Source: Hydrogenimonas sp. (lineage in GTDB: Bacteria; Campylobacterota; Campylobacteria; Campylobacterales; Hydrogenimonadaceae). From it: a DNA stretch of 64,000 nucleotides. Position 1 is the first letter of the stretch. The number at the start of each line of letters is the position of its first letter. Location of the stretch: NCBI GenBank assembly GCA_003945285.1, contig AP019005.1, positions 930,001 through 994,000 on the forward strand, written 5' to 3'. This document shows positions 45,676-54,804 of the stretch, piece by piece. The translations under genes were made by a program, and so were the position numbers. The notes beneath the pieces were generated by a model. That model ran no database searches and was not told where the DNA came from. It saw only the letters and a program-made list of their open reading frames with translations.

Positions 45676-47520
45676 ATGGCTTCTATTTTCAACTCCCTCA
45701 ATATCGGATACAGCGGCCTAAAAACTTCCCAGATAGCGATAGATACGACTGGCCACAATATAGCCAATGCCGAAAACCCTGACTACACACGCCAGCGTGT
45801 CGTAATATCGCCAAATGACCCTTTGAACACTACACCGGGTGACATTGGGCTGGGAGCAAAGGTGACAGAGATTGTACGGATTCATGACGAGTTCGTATAC
45901 AAAAGGCTCAAAAGCTCATCTTCCGACAGTGAGTATGCCTCTTTCCGGCAGGATACTCTAGATGAAGTATCCAGCTACTTCCCGGAAATAGATCAAAACG
46001 GAGTATACGACGGACTGTCCAACTTCTTCGATGCATGGAGTAACTTTTCCAAAAACAGTGACGACAGTTCACTGAAGATTGATCTCGCAGAGAAGACAAA
46101 GACTTTCGTTTCGACTCTTCAGGATACAAGAGACCTTCTTCAAAAAACACAGGATACACTGGATGAACAGCTTCGAACAACGGTAGATGAGATAAATAGG
46201 CTCGGAGAACAGATTGCCGAGATAAATGTCCGTATAAATACACATGAGACCGGCGGTGGAGATGCCAACGACCTGCGTGACCAGCGCGATAAGCTTGAAT
46301 TGGCATTGAGCAAGCTCATAGATACTTCGGTAACAAAGGGTGAACTTCGGTCTGACACTACCGTCGACTCAAACCTCGTGGAGTCTACCGATCAGTATCA
46401 TCTCAGTATCGGCGGGTCGTCATTTGTGGACGGTTCCACTTTTCATCCCCTGGTCCTGGATAAGGCGGGAGATGGTACAGCCTACTCAAACATCTACTAT
46501 CAGCGGCAGGATAACGTCAGCTTTGACATTACAAACTATATCCACGGCGGAAAGACGGGAGCTATACTCTCTCTGAGAGGAAGCGACTACAACGAGGAGC
46601 TGGGAAAATTCATGGATGGAGACATACAGCAGATCATCGACAAGCTTGACAGCTTCGCTTCGTCACTTATAGAGAACGTCAACAATATATATGCAGGGCA
46701 CGCTACGGACAGTATGCTCGGTGATGTCGCTGTAGATACGAATATGCCGATCGAAAACTCCGGTCTTCACATAAATACCGACAGCGGGTTCAATGTAAAG
46801 ATATACGACATAGACGGGAATGTTGTAGCCCAGCGAAGTGTTGCGTTGAACGGAAAGACGTTTCAGGATGTAGCCGACCGGATAAACGATCCCACGGTGG
46901 ATGACAATGCGGACAATACCGTTACCAACGACGTGGACGATTTCGTACTGGTATCATTCGACTCCGAAGGCCATATGTCCATCTCCCTTAAAGATGGTTT
47001 CGAAGAGCAGGGGTACAGGTTCGCGATCGAGGAAGATGACTGGGAAAACCCTTCGCTTTTTGCGGGTGCGATGGGAATGCAGCGCTTTTTCGACGGAAGT
47101 GATGCGGAAACGATCAGTTTAAACAGAACGCTGGATGAGAACCCGACAAAAATTGCCGGCAATGCCGCTCCTGTTCCGGGTGACAATACGATAGCCAACA
47201 GAATGGTCCAGTTGCAGTTCGACAAAATAGGGTTCTATCTGGACGGTAACATGGAGCCGTATTCTCAAGATACACTTAGCGGATTTTTCAGAATGAGCAC
47301 CACCGAAGTGGCTGAAATGACCGCGTCAGCCCATTCTGCCGCTGAAACTTCACAGTCGCTTCTGAATGCGGTAATTGATGAGTTCGACAGTATCAGCAGA
47401 GTCGATATTGACGAAGAGCTGACCAATCTGATGAAGTATCAGACCGGTTACAGCGCAAGCGCAAAGGTGATTACAACGATCGACCAGATGATAGAGACCC
47501 TTCTTGGAATCAAACAGTAG
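45676..47520 (+). CDS. flgK: Flagellar hook-associated protein FlgK
   Basis: FlgK (HAP1) forms the first hook-filament junction ring. The 614 residues start with the rod/hook N-terminal domain (SIFNSLNIGYSGLKTSQIAI, then TTGHNIANAENPDYTRQRV) and end with the heptad-rich C-terminal domain (LMKYQTGYSASAKVITTIDQM). The variable middle is Asp-rich and contains beta-strand and surface regions. It is the last gene of the flgI cluster; the next gene starts three bases later but is functionally unrelated. Confidence 0.96.
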   Translation: MASIFNSLNIGYSGLKTSQIAIDTTGHNIANAENPDYTRQRVVISPNDPLNTTPGDIGLGAKVTEIVRIHDEFVYKRLKSSSSDSEYASFRQDTLDEVSSYFPEIDQNGVYDGLSNFFDAWSNFSKNSDDSSLKIDLAEKTKTFVSTLQDTRDLLQKTQDTLDEQLRTTVDEINRLGEQIAEINVRINTHETGGGDANDLRDQRDKLELALSKLIDTSVTKGELRSDTTVDSNLVESTDQYHLSIGGSSFVDGSTFHPLVLDKAGDGTAYSNIYYQRQDNVSFDITNYIHGGKTGAILSLRGSDYNEELGKFMDGDIQQIIDKLDSFASSLIENVNNIYAGHATDSMLGDVAVDTNMPIENSGLHINTDSGFNVKIYDIDGNVVAQRSVALNGKTFQDVADRINDPTVDDNADNTVTNDVDDFVLVSFDSEGHMSISLKDGFEEQGYRFAIEEDDWENPSLFAGAMGMQRFFDGSDAETISLNRTLDENPTKIAGNAAPVPGDNTIANRMVQLQFDKIGFYLDGNMEPYSQDTLSGFFRMSTTEVAEMTASAHSAAETSQSLLNAVIDEFDSISRVDIDEELTNLMKYQTGYSASAKVITTIDQMIETLLGIKQ

Positions 47521-47523
47521 AAT

Positions 47524-48327
47524 ATGAGGTGCCCCTGTATCAGTGTAGCATTGATAGTCGCTCTCTTTCTCTTCTCTTTTGCAGGTCCGTTTTTCTATAC
47601 CGTAAGCCCGTATGAGCTTCATCCCGATGCCCTGTTGATGCCCCCTTCGGCGGAGCATCTTCTCGGTACGGACCGCCTGGGACGTGATCTTCTGGCCCGT
47701 CTTATGTACGGCGGGCGCGTCTCTTTGACTATAGGAGTCGGAAGTGCGGTGATCGCTTCCATGATAGGGCTTATCGTCGGCATTACAGCCGGTTTCTTCA
47801 GGGGAAATGTAGACAGGCTCTTCGTCGTGGTAGTTGATCTCTTTTTGACATTTCCCACCTTTTTCCTTCTTCTGGCTCTTGTAAGCTATATCGAGGCCTC
47901 CGTGTGGGTTCTAATTTTTGTCATCTCCGTAACCGGCTGGATGACGATGGGGAGAATGATCCGCGCAGAGAGCTTTTCGATAGGCAGAAAGCCTTTCATC
48001 AAGATACTCAAAACTGCAGGTGTATCGACGCCGAAGATAGTGCTGAAATATTTTGCACCTCTGCTGGCACCGATCTTTTTTATCAGCTTCACTTTCGGGG
48101 TAGGGGGAGCGATACTGAGCGAAAGTGCACTCAGTTTCCTGGGGCTTGGAATCAGTCCTCCGCAGATGAGCTGGGGCAGCCTGATAAGCGAGGGGAAAGA
48201 GGTTATGCAGATAGCCTGGTGGATCAGCTTTTTCCCTGGGCTTATGATATTTCTTGTAACACTCTCCCTTATACAGATATCAGACTATCTGCAGACAAAG
48301 ACCAACCGCAAAGAGGTTCTAGCCTGA
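47524..48327 (+). CDS. ABC transporter permease, DppC/OppC type
   Basis: A 267-residue inner-membrane permease of the peptide/nickel/opine ABC class. It begins with one hydrophobic helix (VALIVALFLFSFAGPFF), then the typical EHLLGTDRLGRDLLARLMYGGRVSL segment, five further helices, and the EAA loop with GVSTPKIVLKYFAPLLAP. The partner permease, ATPases and binding protein are not adjacent, so its substrate cannot be inferred. It follows flgK by three bases and may be transcribed with it. The ribosome site is weak. Confidence 0.85.
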   Translation: MRCPCISVALIVALFLFSFAGPFFYTVSPYELHPDALLMPPSAEHLLGTDRLGRDLLARLMYGGRVSLTIGVGSAVIASMIGLIVGITAGFFRGNVDRLFVVVVDLFLTFPTFFLLLALVSYIEASVWVLIFVISVTGWMTMGRMIRAESFSIGRKPFIKILKTAGVSTPKIVLKYFAPLLAPIFFISFTFGVGGAILSESALSFLGLGISPPQMSWGSLISEGKEVMQIAWWISFFPGLMIFLVTLSLIQISDYLQTKTNRKEVLA

Positions 48328-48337
48328 CTTTTCTCTC

Positions 48338-49066
48338 TTAGCTCTTCGCCCCTTCTATCTTTTCAACCGCTCTTTGCAGATCTTCGGGGGTATCGATGCC
48401 GAAGCTTTCCGTCTCCACGCGGCACATGGCTATTTCGAATCCGTGCGAAAGGGCCCTTAGCTGCTCCAGTTTTTCCGTCTGCTCCAGAAGGGAAGGGGGC
48501 AGAGAGCAGAACCGTTCGAGCATCTTCCGTCTGAAGCCGTAAATGCCTATGTGGCCTTTGAATTCCGTGAAACCTCCGTCTCTGTCGTAGGGAACGGCGC
48601 TTCGTGAAAAGTATAGGGCGAAATCGCTCTCGTCCGTAACCACTTTGACCATATTCGGATCTTCCGCCTCGACCGGTGTGATGCTTTTATATGCCGAGCA
48701 GATCATCACACTATCATCCTTGACATGTTTTTTCACGAGAGTTTTGAGTTTTTCGACGACTTCGGGCTCTATGAACGGCTCATCCGCCTGGACGTTGATG
48801 ACTATCTCGTTTTCGTCCAGCCCGAGTCTCGTAGCGGCTTCGTTTATCCGGTCGGTTCCGCTTCCGTGCTCCCTGCTGGTCATTACCGCCCTGATGCCGT
48901 AGGCGGAGCATATATCGGCAACCTTTTGCGAGTCTGTGGCAACTGCGACACGGTCTATCGTCTCCACGGCTTTTGCCGTAGCTATTACCATCGGATATCC
49001 GCCGATTTCGGCGAGCACTTTTTCGGGGAATCTGGTAGAGCCCAGGCGAGCCGGAATTATTATCAT
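48338..49066 (-). CDS. kdsB: 3-deoxy-manno-octulosonate cytidylyltransferase
   Basis: KdsB activates KDO with CTP for incorporation into the lipopolysaccharide inner core. The 242 residues begin MIIIPARLGSTRFPEKVLA, the nucleotide-binding signature, and include SREHGSGTDRINEAA, NVQADEPFIEPEV and GHIGIYGFRRKML. It is transcribed divergently from the TrmN6-like gene and convergently with the permease gene. Confidence 0.96.
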   Translation of the reverse strand: MIIIPARLGSTRFPEKVLAEIGGYPMVIATAKAVETIDRVAVATDSQKVADICSAYGIRAVMTSREHGSGTDRINEAATRLGLDENEIVINVQADEPFIEPEVVEKLKTLVKKHVKDDSVMICSAYKSITPVEAEDPNMVKVVTDESDFALYFSRSAVPYDRDGGFTEFKGHIGIYGFRRKMLERFCSLPPSLLEQTEKLEQLRALSHGFEIAMCRVETESFGIDTPEDLQRAVEKIEGAKS

Positions 49067-49084
49067 TAAAGAGCCTTTTTTAGG

Positions 49085-49090
49085 TATAAT
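49085..49090 (+). promoter_or_regulatory. -10 box (TATAAT) for the TrmN6-like gene
   Basis: TATAAT within TTTAGGTATAATTC lies 22 bases upstream of the GTG at 49113, in the short divergent spacer with kdsB. It implies a very short leader. No clear -35 is visible. Confidence 0.45.
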
Positions 49091-49112
49091 TCTACCAAAA
49101 AACGGGGATAGA

Positions 49113-49810
49113 GTGCTATTTTACCAGCCGCTTGACGGGTACCGCTTCAACAGCGATTCGATCTTTCTCTACGACTTTATACGCTCATTCTCCCCTTCGG
49201 GAGAGCTTCTCGATGTCGGATGCGGAGTAGGGGTGATCGGTCTGCTGCTGGCCCGCGATTTCAATCTGAGGCCTACACTGGTGGACAAACAGCGGCTGAT
49301 GGTCTCCTATGCGCGTAAAAACGCCGAAATAAACGGCATAGAAGCGGAAGTGGTGTTGGGCGATTTTTTGGAGTTCGAGAGCCCTGAAAGATTCGATTTC
49401 GTCGTTTCGAATCCACCTTTTTACCATGAAGATGTCATAAAGAGCGAAGATCTCCATATTCATGCATGCCGCTACAACTCCCATCTGCCGCCGAAGCCTT
49501 TTTTCGCGAAGGTGAAACGGCTCCTGAAGCCGAGGGGAAGATTTTTTTCTGTTACGACGCATCGCAGATCGCCGATCTTGTAAGCGCACTCAAAGAGGCA
49601 TCTTTTACGATCGAACATATGCGGTTTGTCCACCCTCGAAAGGAGAGGGTTGCCAAACTCGTCATGATACATGCGAGACGGGACTCCAGGGCAAAAACCG
49701 TGACGCTGGCACCCCTGATACCGTTTGAAGATGAGGGGTACGGTTCGGAGGCACGCGAAATATTTAAAAATGCAAGGACTCATACGATAAAATGTCAGAT
49801 CGATCCGTAA
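49113..49810 (+). pseudogene. TrmN6-like tRNA methyltransferase, interrupted by a -1 frameshift in a T7 run
   Basis: A class I SAM-dependent methyltransferase related to tRNA1(Val) A37 N6-methyltransferase (YfiC/TrmN6). From GTG 49113 (GGGGAT upstream) the protein reads LFYQPLDGYRFNSDS, LLDVGCGVGVIGLLLA (SAM loop) and DFVVSNPPFYH (catalytic NPPF). At the T run 49542-49548 the frame turns into TTHRRSPIL and stops at 49583. The next frame continues CYDASQIADLVSALKEASF to 49810. One more T would give GRFFFCYDASQ and a 232-residue protein of normal layout. This is the third -1 homopolymer break in the window, so a sequencing error is likelier than gene loss. Confidence 0.8.
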
Positions 49811-50172
49811 CCAAAGAGGGCTTTTGCTACACTTTCAATCCTGAGGCGTGCAAAGAGTGTGCCGGAAACTGCTGTACCGGCGAGAGCGGGTACATTTGGG
49901 TATCCGTTCAGAAGATCCCGGAGATGGCCGCCTATCTCGGAATCGGTACTGAAGAGTTTATGCAGAACTATCTTGAAAAGTCCGGATACAGATTTACTTT
50001 AAAGGAGAGAGAGGTCGTGGAAGGTGAGTATGACTGCATCTTTTTCGACCGGGCCGAACGCAGGTGTACAATCTATCCCGTGCGTCCGTTGCAGTGCAGA
50101 ACATTTCCCTTTTGGGACTATTTCAAAGATCATGAAGAGGAACTAAGAAACGAATGTCCAGGTATCTTGTAA
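49792..50172 (+). CDS. YkgJ-family cysteine-cluster protein
   Basis: A 126-residue protein of the UPF0153/YkgJ family, thought to bind zinc or an iron-sulfur cluster. Cysteines are grouped as CKECAGNCC near residue 20, a single Cys in EYDCIFFD, and RRCTIYPVRPLQCRTFPFW, with another close to the end. No reaction is established for the family. It overlaps the methyltransferase gene by 19 bases and the lipoprotein gene by 19, so all three are tightly coupled with trpC, an order also found in Campylobacter. Confidence 0.85.
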   Translation: MSDRSVTKEGFCYTFNPEACKECAGNCCTGESGYIWVSVQKIPEMAAYLGIGTEEFMQNYLEKSGYRFTLKEREVVEGEYDCIFFDRAERRCTIYPVRPLQCRTFPFWDYFKDHEEELRNECPGIL

Positions 50173-51458
50173 CAACGATAGTACTGCTGCTCTTTTTTGC
50201 CGCATGTTCCCAGAAAAACCAACCTTTTTCAGATGGAGTGCAAAGCGGACATAAAGATAGCCGACTCAGATCTTTCAAGTATGAAAACGACTACATCATC
50301 CATGCGCTCTACTACAAGGAGCACAAGGCCTACGCGAGAGCCTATACCCTGTTCAAAGAGCTCTACGACAAAACGGGCAGACCAGAATATCTTAGAGAAG
50401 CGGTTAAGCTGCTTATCGCCCTGAAAGATTATGACGAAGCTCTGAAAGATCTGAAAATTCTGATAGAGGAAGATCCAAAGAGTGTCGAACTCTACAGGCT
50501 GATGACGATAGCAAACATGAAGTCGGGTAAAAAGAGTGCCGCTATCGAGAGTGCGAAAAGAGCTCTGGCTCTAGATCCTGACAATATAAAAAATGTAGAT
50601 ATGATAGCTTCCATATATCTGGCGGAAGGCGATAACCGTAAAGCCTATGAGGTGTATGAGAAGTACTACGAAAAACACCACGATGATGATTCTCTAATAA
50701 GAATGGCCTCTATTCTCTTTCATAAACTGCGTGAGCCTAAAAAGACGGTCAACCTGCTGGAGACCCACAGCAAAATCATAGGGTGCAGTGAAAAGGTGTG
50801 CCTCTTTCTGGTAGAGATCTACAGTCAGCAGAACAATCTTGACGATCTGGCTTCTGTCTACGAAAGATTGTACGAGTCGACCGGAAAGAGTGAGTATGCA
50901 CAGAAGGCTGCGGAGATATATACCTACGAAAAGCGATACGGCAAAGCGATTTTGATACTAGAGTCGTCGAAAGCAGACAAAAGACTTCTGCTGGCCGTGC
51001 TGAAACAGTCAAGGAAGTTTAAAAAGGCTATGAAGCTGGCCAAGGAGTTGTACGATGAGACGCTGGACCCTGTATGGCTGGCGGAGTATGGTATTCTTCT
51101 TTATGAGTCTGCTGATAACAAGGATAACCCCGCACTGCTCGAAAAGGTGGAGAGCACACTCTCGTCAGCTCTTGCACAAGGTGTTGACGATGCTCTATAT
51201 CTAAACTACCTGGGATACCTTCTCATCGATCACGACCTCGATATCGAGAGGGGAATGAAACTTGTCAAAAAGGCACTGAAAACCGACCCTGACTCCCCTT
51301 TCTATCTTGATTCACTGGCATGGGGATACTACAAGCTGGGTAACTGCACCAAAGCGCTTGACGTTATGGAAAAAGTGGTCGAAAAGATGGGTCTCAACGA
51401 CAAAGAGATAAAAAGCCACTGGGAAAAAATCAGAAGATGCAGGAGTGAAAAGAAGTGA
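50154..51458 (+). CDS. TPR-repeat lipoprotein
   Basis: A 434-residue exported protein. The N-terminus [18 protein letters not shown] has a lipobox with Cys at residue 18, so it should be lipid-anchored in the inner or outer membrane. The rest is a series of TPR-like helical pairs ([39 protein letters not shown], then [29 protein letters not shown]). Such proteins usually scaffold envelope complexes; no partner is evident. It overlaps trpC by a GTGA. The homologous gene also precedes trpC in Campylobacter jejuni. Confidence 0.85.
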   Translation: MSRYLVTTIVLLLFFAACSQKNQPFSDGVQSGHKDSRLRSFKYENDYIIHALYYKEHKAYARAYTLFKELYDKTGRPEYLREAVKLLIALKDYDEALKDLKILIEEDPKSVELYRLMTIANMKSGKKSAAIESAKRALALDPDNIKNVDMIASIYLAEGDNRKAYEVYEKYYEKHHDDDSLIRMASILFHKLREPKKTVNLLETHSKIIGCSEKVCLFLVEIYSQQNNLDDLASVYERLYESTGKSEYAQKAAEIYTYEKRYGKAILILESSKADKRLLLAVLKQSRKFKKAMKLAKELYDETLDPVWLAEYGILLYESADNKDNPALLEKVESTLSSALAQGVDDALYLNYLGYLLIDHDLDIERGMKLVKKALKTDPDSPFYLDSLAWGYYKLGNCTKALDVMEKVVEKMGLNDKEIKSHWEKIRRCRSEKK

Positions 51459-52243
51459 TACTCGATGAAATAATAGCACGCACGAAAGTAGACCTTGAGA
51501 GGAGAAAGAGAGAGTATCCGCTCGACTGGCTCGGCCGCTCGCTGGCTTACAACCCCTTTCCTCCGCGCGATGTCCACAAAGTACTCAAGTCCACCCCGGA
51601 AAACCCCTACAGAATCATTGCGGAAGTCAAAAAAGCTAGTCCGTCAAAGGGTGTGATAAGGGAAGATTTCGACCCGCTAATGATCGCCAAAGCTTATGAA
51701 GAGGGGGGTGCCGACGCTCTCTCCATACTAACCGAGCCCCACTATTTTCAGGGAAATATCGAATATCTGACACAGATTCGAAGATATGTACCCATGCCGC
51801 TTCTTCGTAAAGATTTCATAATAGACAAGTATCAGCTTGTCGAAGCTCTCGTATACGGTGCCGACTTCGTGCTTCTTATAGCCAAGGCGCTGACACGCAA
51901 GCAGCTCAAGGAGCTTTTGGAGTATACATGGCACCTCGGTATGGAGGCGCTGGTAGAGATACACGACAAGAAAGATCTGATCAAGGCTGTTTTCGCCGGG
52001 GCGAATATCATAGGTATCAACCACCGTAATCTCGAGACTTTCGAGATGGATATGGGCCTTAGCGAGCGGCTTATACCCCTGATACCGAACAGTAAAATAA
52101 TTGTGGCCGAAAGCGGCATATATGACCACGAGCAGGTGAAACATCTGCATGAAGCGGGGGCAGACGCCTTTTTGGTAGGTGAGCACTTCATGCGCCAGAA
52201 AGATATCGCCGGTGCGCTAAAGAGACTCAAGTACGGGGGTTAA
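51455..52243 (+). CDS. trpC: Indole-3-glycerol phosphate synthase
   Basis: TrpC closes the indole ring in tryptophan synthesis, converting CdRP to indole-3-glycerol phosphate. The 262-residue TIM barrel has the substrate-binding [15 protein letters not shown], then [39 protein letters not shown] and [12 protein letters not shown]. It is monofunctional, without a fused TrpF. The start is GTG at 51455 in a GTGA overlap with the lipoprotein gene. The other trp genes are elsewhere. Its 3' end overlaps the convergent phosphoribosyltransferase gene by 4 bases. Confidence 0.96.
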   Translation: MILDEIIARTKVDLERRKREYPLDWLGRSLAYNPFPPRDVHKVLKSTPENPYRIIAEVKKASPSKGVIREDFDPLMIAKAYEEGGADALSILTEPHYFQGNIEYLTQIRRYVPMPLLRKDFIIDKYQLVEALVYGADFVLLIAKALTRKQLKELLEYTWHLGMEALVEIHDKKDLIKAVFAGANIIGINHRNLETFEMDMGLSERLIPLIPNSKIIVAESGIYDHEQVKHLHEAGADAFLVGEHFMRQKDIAGALKRLKYGG

Positions 52244-52890
52244 CCCCTCTCTTTCGCCTCTTTCAAAAGCTCTATGACCTCTTTGTCGTCGGTCTGATCG
52301 AACTTTCCGTAGTGGGCTCCGACGGCCCAGAACGGTTCAGGTGTCTCTATGACTACTACCTCGTCCGCAAGACGCTCTATCTCCTTGAGAGTATCCGCCG
52401 GTGCTACCGGAACAGCTACTACAATCTTCGCCGGATTCTGCTCCCTGATGGCCGCAAGTGCCGCTTTCATCGTATAGCCAGTCGCGATACCGTCGTCTAC
52501 CAGGATTACGGTTTTTCCCGCAAGATTTCCGAGCGTGCTCTCTTGCATTCTGTACATCTTCTGCCGCCTGTGCAGTTCATCGCGCTCTTTTGAAATCACA
52601 CTCTCCAGATACTCTTTCCCGACGCCGAGCCGGTAAACGGCATCTTCGTTGAGTACCACCCGCTCCGGTTCGCCTTCTACAAGTGCGCCTATGGCGAACT
52701 CTTCATTGAAAGGAGCCCCCAGTTTGCGCACTATTATGACATCCAGCGGTGCATTGATCCGTTCCGCTATTCTGGCCGCGACGGGTACGCCGCCTCTTGG
52801 AAGTGCCAGGACGACCGGGTTTTCAAACGGTCCCATCTTCTCTATTTTGTCTGCGAGGATTTCACCCGCTTCAAATCTGTCTCTCAACAT
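52240..52890 (-). CDS. Phosphoribosyltransferase-family protein
   Basis: A 216-residue protein with the type I PRTase fold. The PRPP-binding loop reads [18 protein letters not shown] near residue 130, and the N-terminal part has [15 protein letters not shown] and [19 protein letters not shown], a pattern seen in stand-alone bacterial PRTase-like proteins often fused elsewhere to dienelactone-hydrolase domains. The acceptor base is unknown and it is not a classical Hpt, Apt or Upp. It stands alone on the minus strand. Confidence 0.85.
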   Translation of the reverse strand: MLRDRFEAGEILADKIEKMGPFENPVVLALPRGGVPVAARIAERINAPLDVIIVRKLGAPFNEEFAIGALVEGEPERVVLNEDAVYRLGVGKEYLESVISKERDELHRRQKMYRMQESTLGNLAGKTVILVDDGIATGYTMKAALAAIREQNPAKIVVAVPVAPADTLKEIERLADEVVVIETPEPFWAVGAHYGKFDQTDDKEVIELLKEAKERG

Positions 52891-52980
52891 AACTTCTCCT
52901 TGATAATGATCGAATAATAGATATTTAATTCATCTACTCAAGGTATAGCATAATTTAAGGAAGATTTCAAGTTGCGGGAT

Positions 52981-52997
52981 GCACGCCGAAGGCGTGC
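52981..52997. terminator. Hairpin after the yqeY gene
   Basis: GCACGCC and GGCGTGC flank three bases, giving a perfect 7-bp stem 12 bases beyond the yqeY stop on the minus strand. There is no U-tract directly after it. The remaining spacer 52891-52980 is AT-rich and shows nothing else besides the ribosome site of the PRTase gene. Confidence 0.45.
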
Positions 52998-53008
52998 GAA
53001 GAGATGTT

Positions 53009-53458
53009 TCAGGAGTTGAGAAGCTCTTTCGCTATGGCGTTGATCACTCTGCCTTCTGCACGGCTACCTATTTTGGCCTTTGCCGCACCCATCACCTTGC
53101 CCATATCTTTCATACCGGCCGCACCGGTTTGTGCAATGATTTCCGAAACGATTTTCCTCACCTCATCTTCGCTCATAGGTTCCGGCAGGTAGCTGCGCAG
53201 TATCTCCAGCTCCCTTTCGTTCTTTTCGACAAGATCTTCTCTTCCCCCCTCTTTGAATTGCGCTATGGAGTCGTTTCTCTGTTTGATCTGCTTTACCAGA
53301 ATCGCTTCTATGTCGGCATCGGAAAGCTCTTTTCTTTCGTCGACCTCTATCTGTTTTATGGCACTCATGACAAATCTGACAACATCACGTTTGAATGTAT
53401 CTTTCTGCCTCATCGCATCTTTCAGGTCGCTTTGCAGTCTCTCTTTTAGATCGCTCAT
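53009..53458 (-). CDS. GatB/YqeY domain-containing protein
   Basis: A 149-residue protein equal to the tRNA-binding tail domain of GatB, the amidotransferase B subunit, occurring alone. The ATG at 53458 gives MSDLKERLQSDLKDAMRQKDTF and has AAAGGGAT ahead; a longer frame from 53521 would overlap the flgH promoter. Conserved parts are IKQIEVDERKELSDADIEAIL, LRSYLPEPMSEDEVRKIV and MGKVMGAAKAKIGSRAEG. A role in Glu/Gln-tRNA handling is presumed but not shown. Confidence 0.9.
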   Translation of the reverse strand: MSDLKERLQSDLKDAMRQKDTFKRDVVRFVMSAIKQIEVDERKELSDADIEAILVKQIKQRNDSIAQFKEGGREDLVEKNERELEILRSYLPEPMSEDEVRKIVSEIIAQTGAAGMKDMGKVMGAAKAKIGSRAEGRVINAIAKELLNS

Positions 53459-53474
53459 ATAATCCCTTTCTGCC

Positions 53475-53491
53475 TGGAACACTTTTTGCTT
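53475..53491 (+). promoter_or_regulatory. RpoN (sigma-54) promoter of flgH
   Basis: TGGAAC, five bases and TTGCTTT reproduce the -24/-12 arrangement seen before flgI. The site ends about 55 bases before the flgH ATG and lies within the divergent region with yqeY. Confidence 0.8.
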
Positions 53492-53546
53492 TATTTCGAG
53501 CAGTTCCATAAATTTGTGCAATTATACCAAAAAGTCAGGAGTTGGA

Positions 53547-54263
53547 ATGCGTAGATACGAACTCTCGGCGCTTTTGGCCTCCATTCTCGTGCTTGGCGGC
53601 TGCAGTGCCCGCAATACCGAAGCGAAAATAGATTTCAAACCGCCGAAGTATGTGGAGCAGATGCCTCCCAGAGAGCCGCAGACCCCCATGTACAATCCGG
53701 GCAGCCTTTTCGGGCGGGGCGACAGTCCTGTCTTTTCGGACAAAAAGGCTATGAATGTCAACGATATTGTCACCGTAGTTATAGATGAAAATATTCTCTC
53801 TTCCTCAAGCGGTACGAAGAGTATCTCGAAGATAACTGCCGACAAACTAGGGGGCGGCGTCATGAGCTCATCTGGAGGCGGAGGGCTTATGGGGAATGTG
53901 GCAAACCAGGTCAACAAGCTTACAAATATCGGCTTCAATATCGACTCTACCGTGAGTTTCAACGGTACGGGCTCTCATCAGAGAAGTGAAAAGTTCACGA
54001 CCAACATATCGGCAAGAATAGTCAAAGTCCTCGAAAACGGCAACTATTTCATAGATGGGCGCAGGGCGATGCTCATAGACGGGCAGAAGCAGATACTTCA
54101 TGTAAGCGGTGTAATACGCCCAGAGGATATTACGCAGACCAACCAGATAGATTCGAAATATATTGCAGATGCCAAGATACTCTACGAATCACAGGGTGAT
54201 GTGAAAGAGGCGACTCAGCAGGGGTGGGGTACGAAAATAGTAGAGTCTATCTGGCCCTTTTGA
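53547..54263 (+). CDS. flgH: Flagellar L-ring lipoprotein FlgH
   Basis: FlgH builds the outer-membrane L-ring that, with the FlgI P-ring, forms the rod bushing. The ATG at 53547 has AGGAG six bases upstream and yields 238 residues with a lipoprotein signal (VLGGC, lipidated Cys at about residue 19). Family motifs include NPGSLFGRGDSPVFSDKKA, VNDIVTVVIDENILSSSSG and NGNYFIDGRRAMLIDGQKQ, ending in a WGTKIVESIWPF tail. A sigma-54 site precedes it. Its 3' end overlaps the convergent methyltransferase gene by 17 bases. Confidence 0.96.
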   Translation: MRRYELSALLASILVLGGCSARNTEAKIDFKPPKYVEQMPPREPQTPMYNPGSLFGRGDSPVFSDKKAMNVNDIVTVVIDENILSSSSGTKSISKITADKLGGGVMSSSGGGGLMGNVANQVNKLTNIGFNIDSTVSFNGTGSHQRSEKFTTNISARIVKVLENGNYFIDGRRAMLIDGQKQILHVSGVIRPEDITQTNQIDSKYIADAKILYESQGDVKEATQQGWGTKIVESIWPF

Positions 54264-54804
54264 GGGCAGCCAGTGATGCCAAAAGCGCTCTCTTTCCGTC
54301 CTGTCTGTATATGAACTTCTCTCTGTAGTCGATTATGTAGAGATCTTTGAAAACCTCCAGAAGCTCGTTTTTCTTCAGCAGGTACTCCGACTTCTGCGGG
54401 GCGCTCTCGTTTTTCTCGTCTTCCACAAAAGTTTCGAACAGCAGCAGGCCGCCCGGAAGCAGATGTCTTTGCATAAGCGGAAACAGCCTTCTGTTAAGGT
54501 AGTTGAAGCACAAAATCGCGTCGTACTCTTTCGGGAACTCTTTCGCCGTGTCCAGATCCCTCTCTATCGCTCTTACGCCGGGGATGGAGGAGAGCCTGGA
54601 GAGGGCGATATCGCTGAACTCAACCGCATCTACTAAAAATCCCAGGTTGGCGAGGTAGCCGGCGTGTCTTCCCATACCGGCAGCGATGTCGAGTATCTCT
54701 TTTCCGCCTATCTCCTCCAGATGCTCAAGAAGCAGAGGGCTCGGCTTAAGAGAAACCGGTTGTGTGGCATACTTCTCGTTCCAGCGGATTTTGTCCTCTA
54801 TCAC
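54247..54804 (-). CDS. Class I SAM-dependent methyltransferase, TehB-like
   Basis: A 185-residue small-molecule methyltransferase. It begins IRWNEKYATQPVSLKPSPLL, contains the SAM loop EILDIAAGMGRHAGYLA near residue 38 and a VDAVEFSDIALSRL second motif, with DAILCFNYLNRRLFP after it. The set resembles tellurite-resistance TehB or similar detoxifying enzymes; the real substrate is unknown. Its ATG overlaps the stop of the FIST-PAS gene by 4 bases, so both are in one operon. Confidence 0.8.
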   Translation of the reverse strand: MIEDKIRWNEKYATQPVSLKPSPLLLEHLEEIGGKEILDIAAGMGRHAGYLANLGFLVDAVEFSDIALSRLSSIPGVRAIERDLDTAKEFPKEYDAILCFNYLNRRLFPLMQRHLLPGGLLLFETFVEDEKNESAPQKSEYLLKKNELLEVFKDLYIIDYREKFIYRQDGKRALLASLAALKRAR

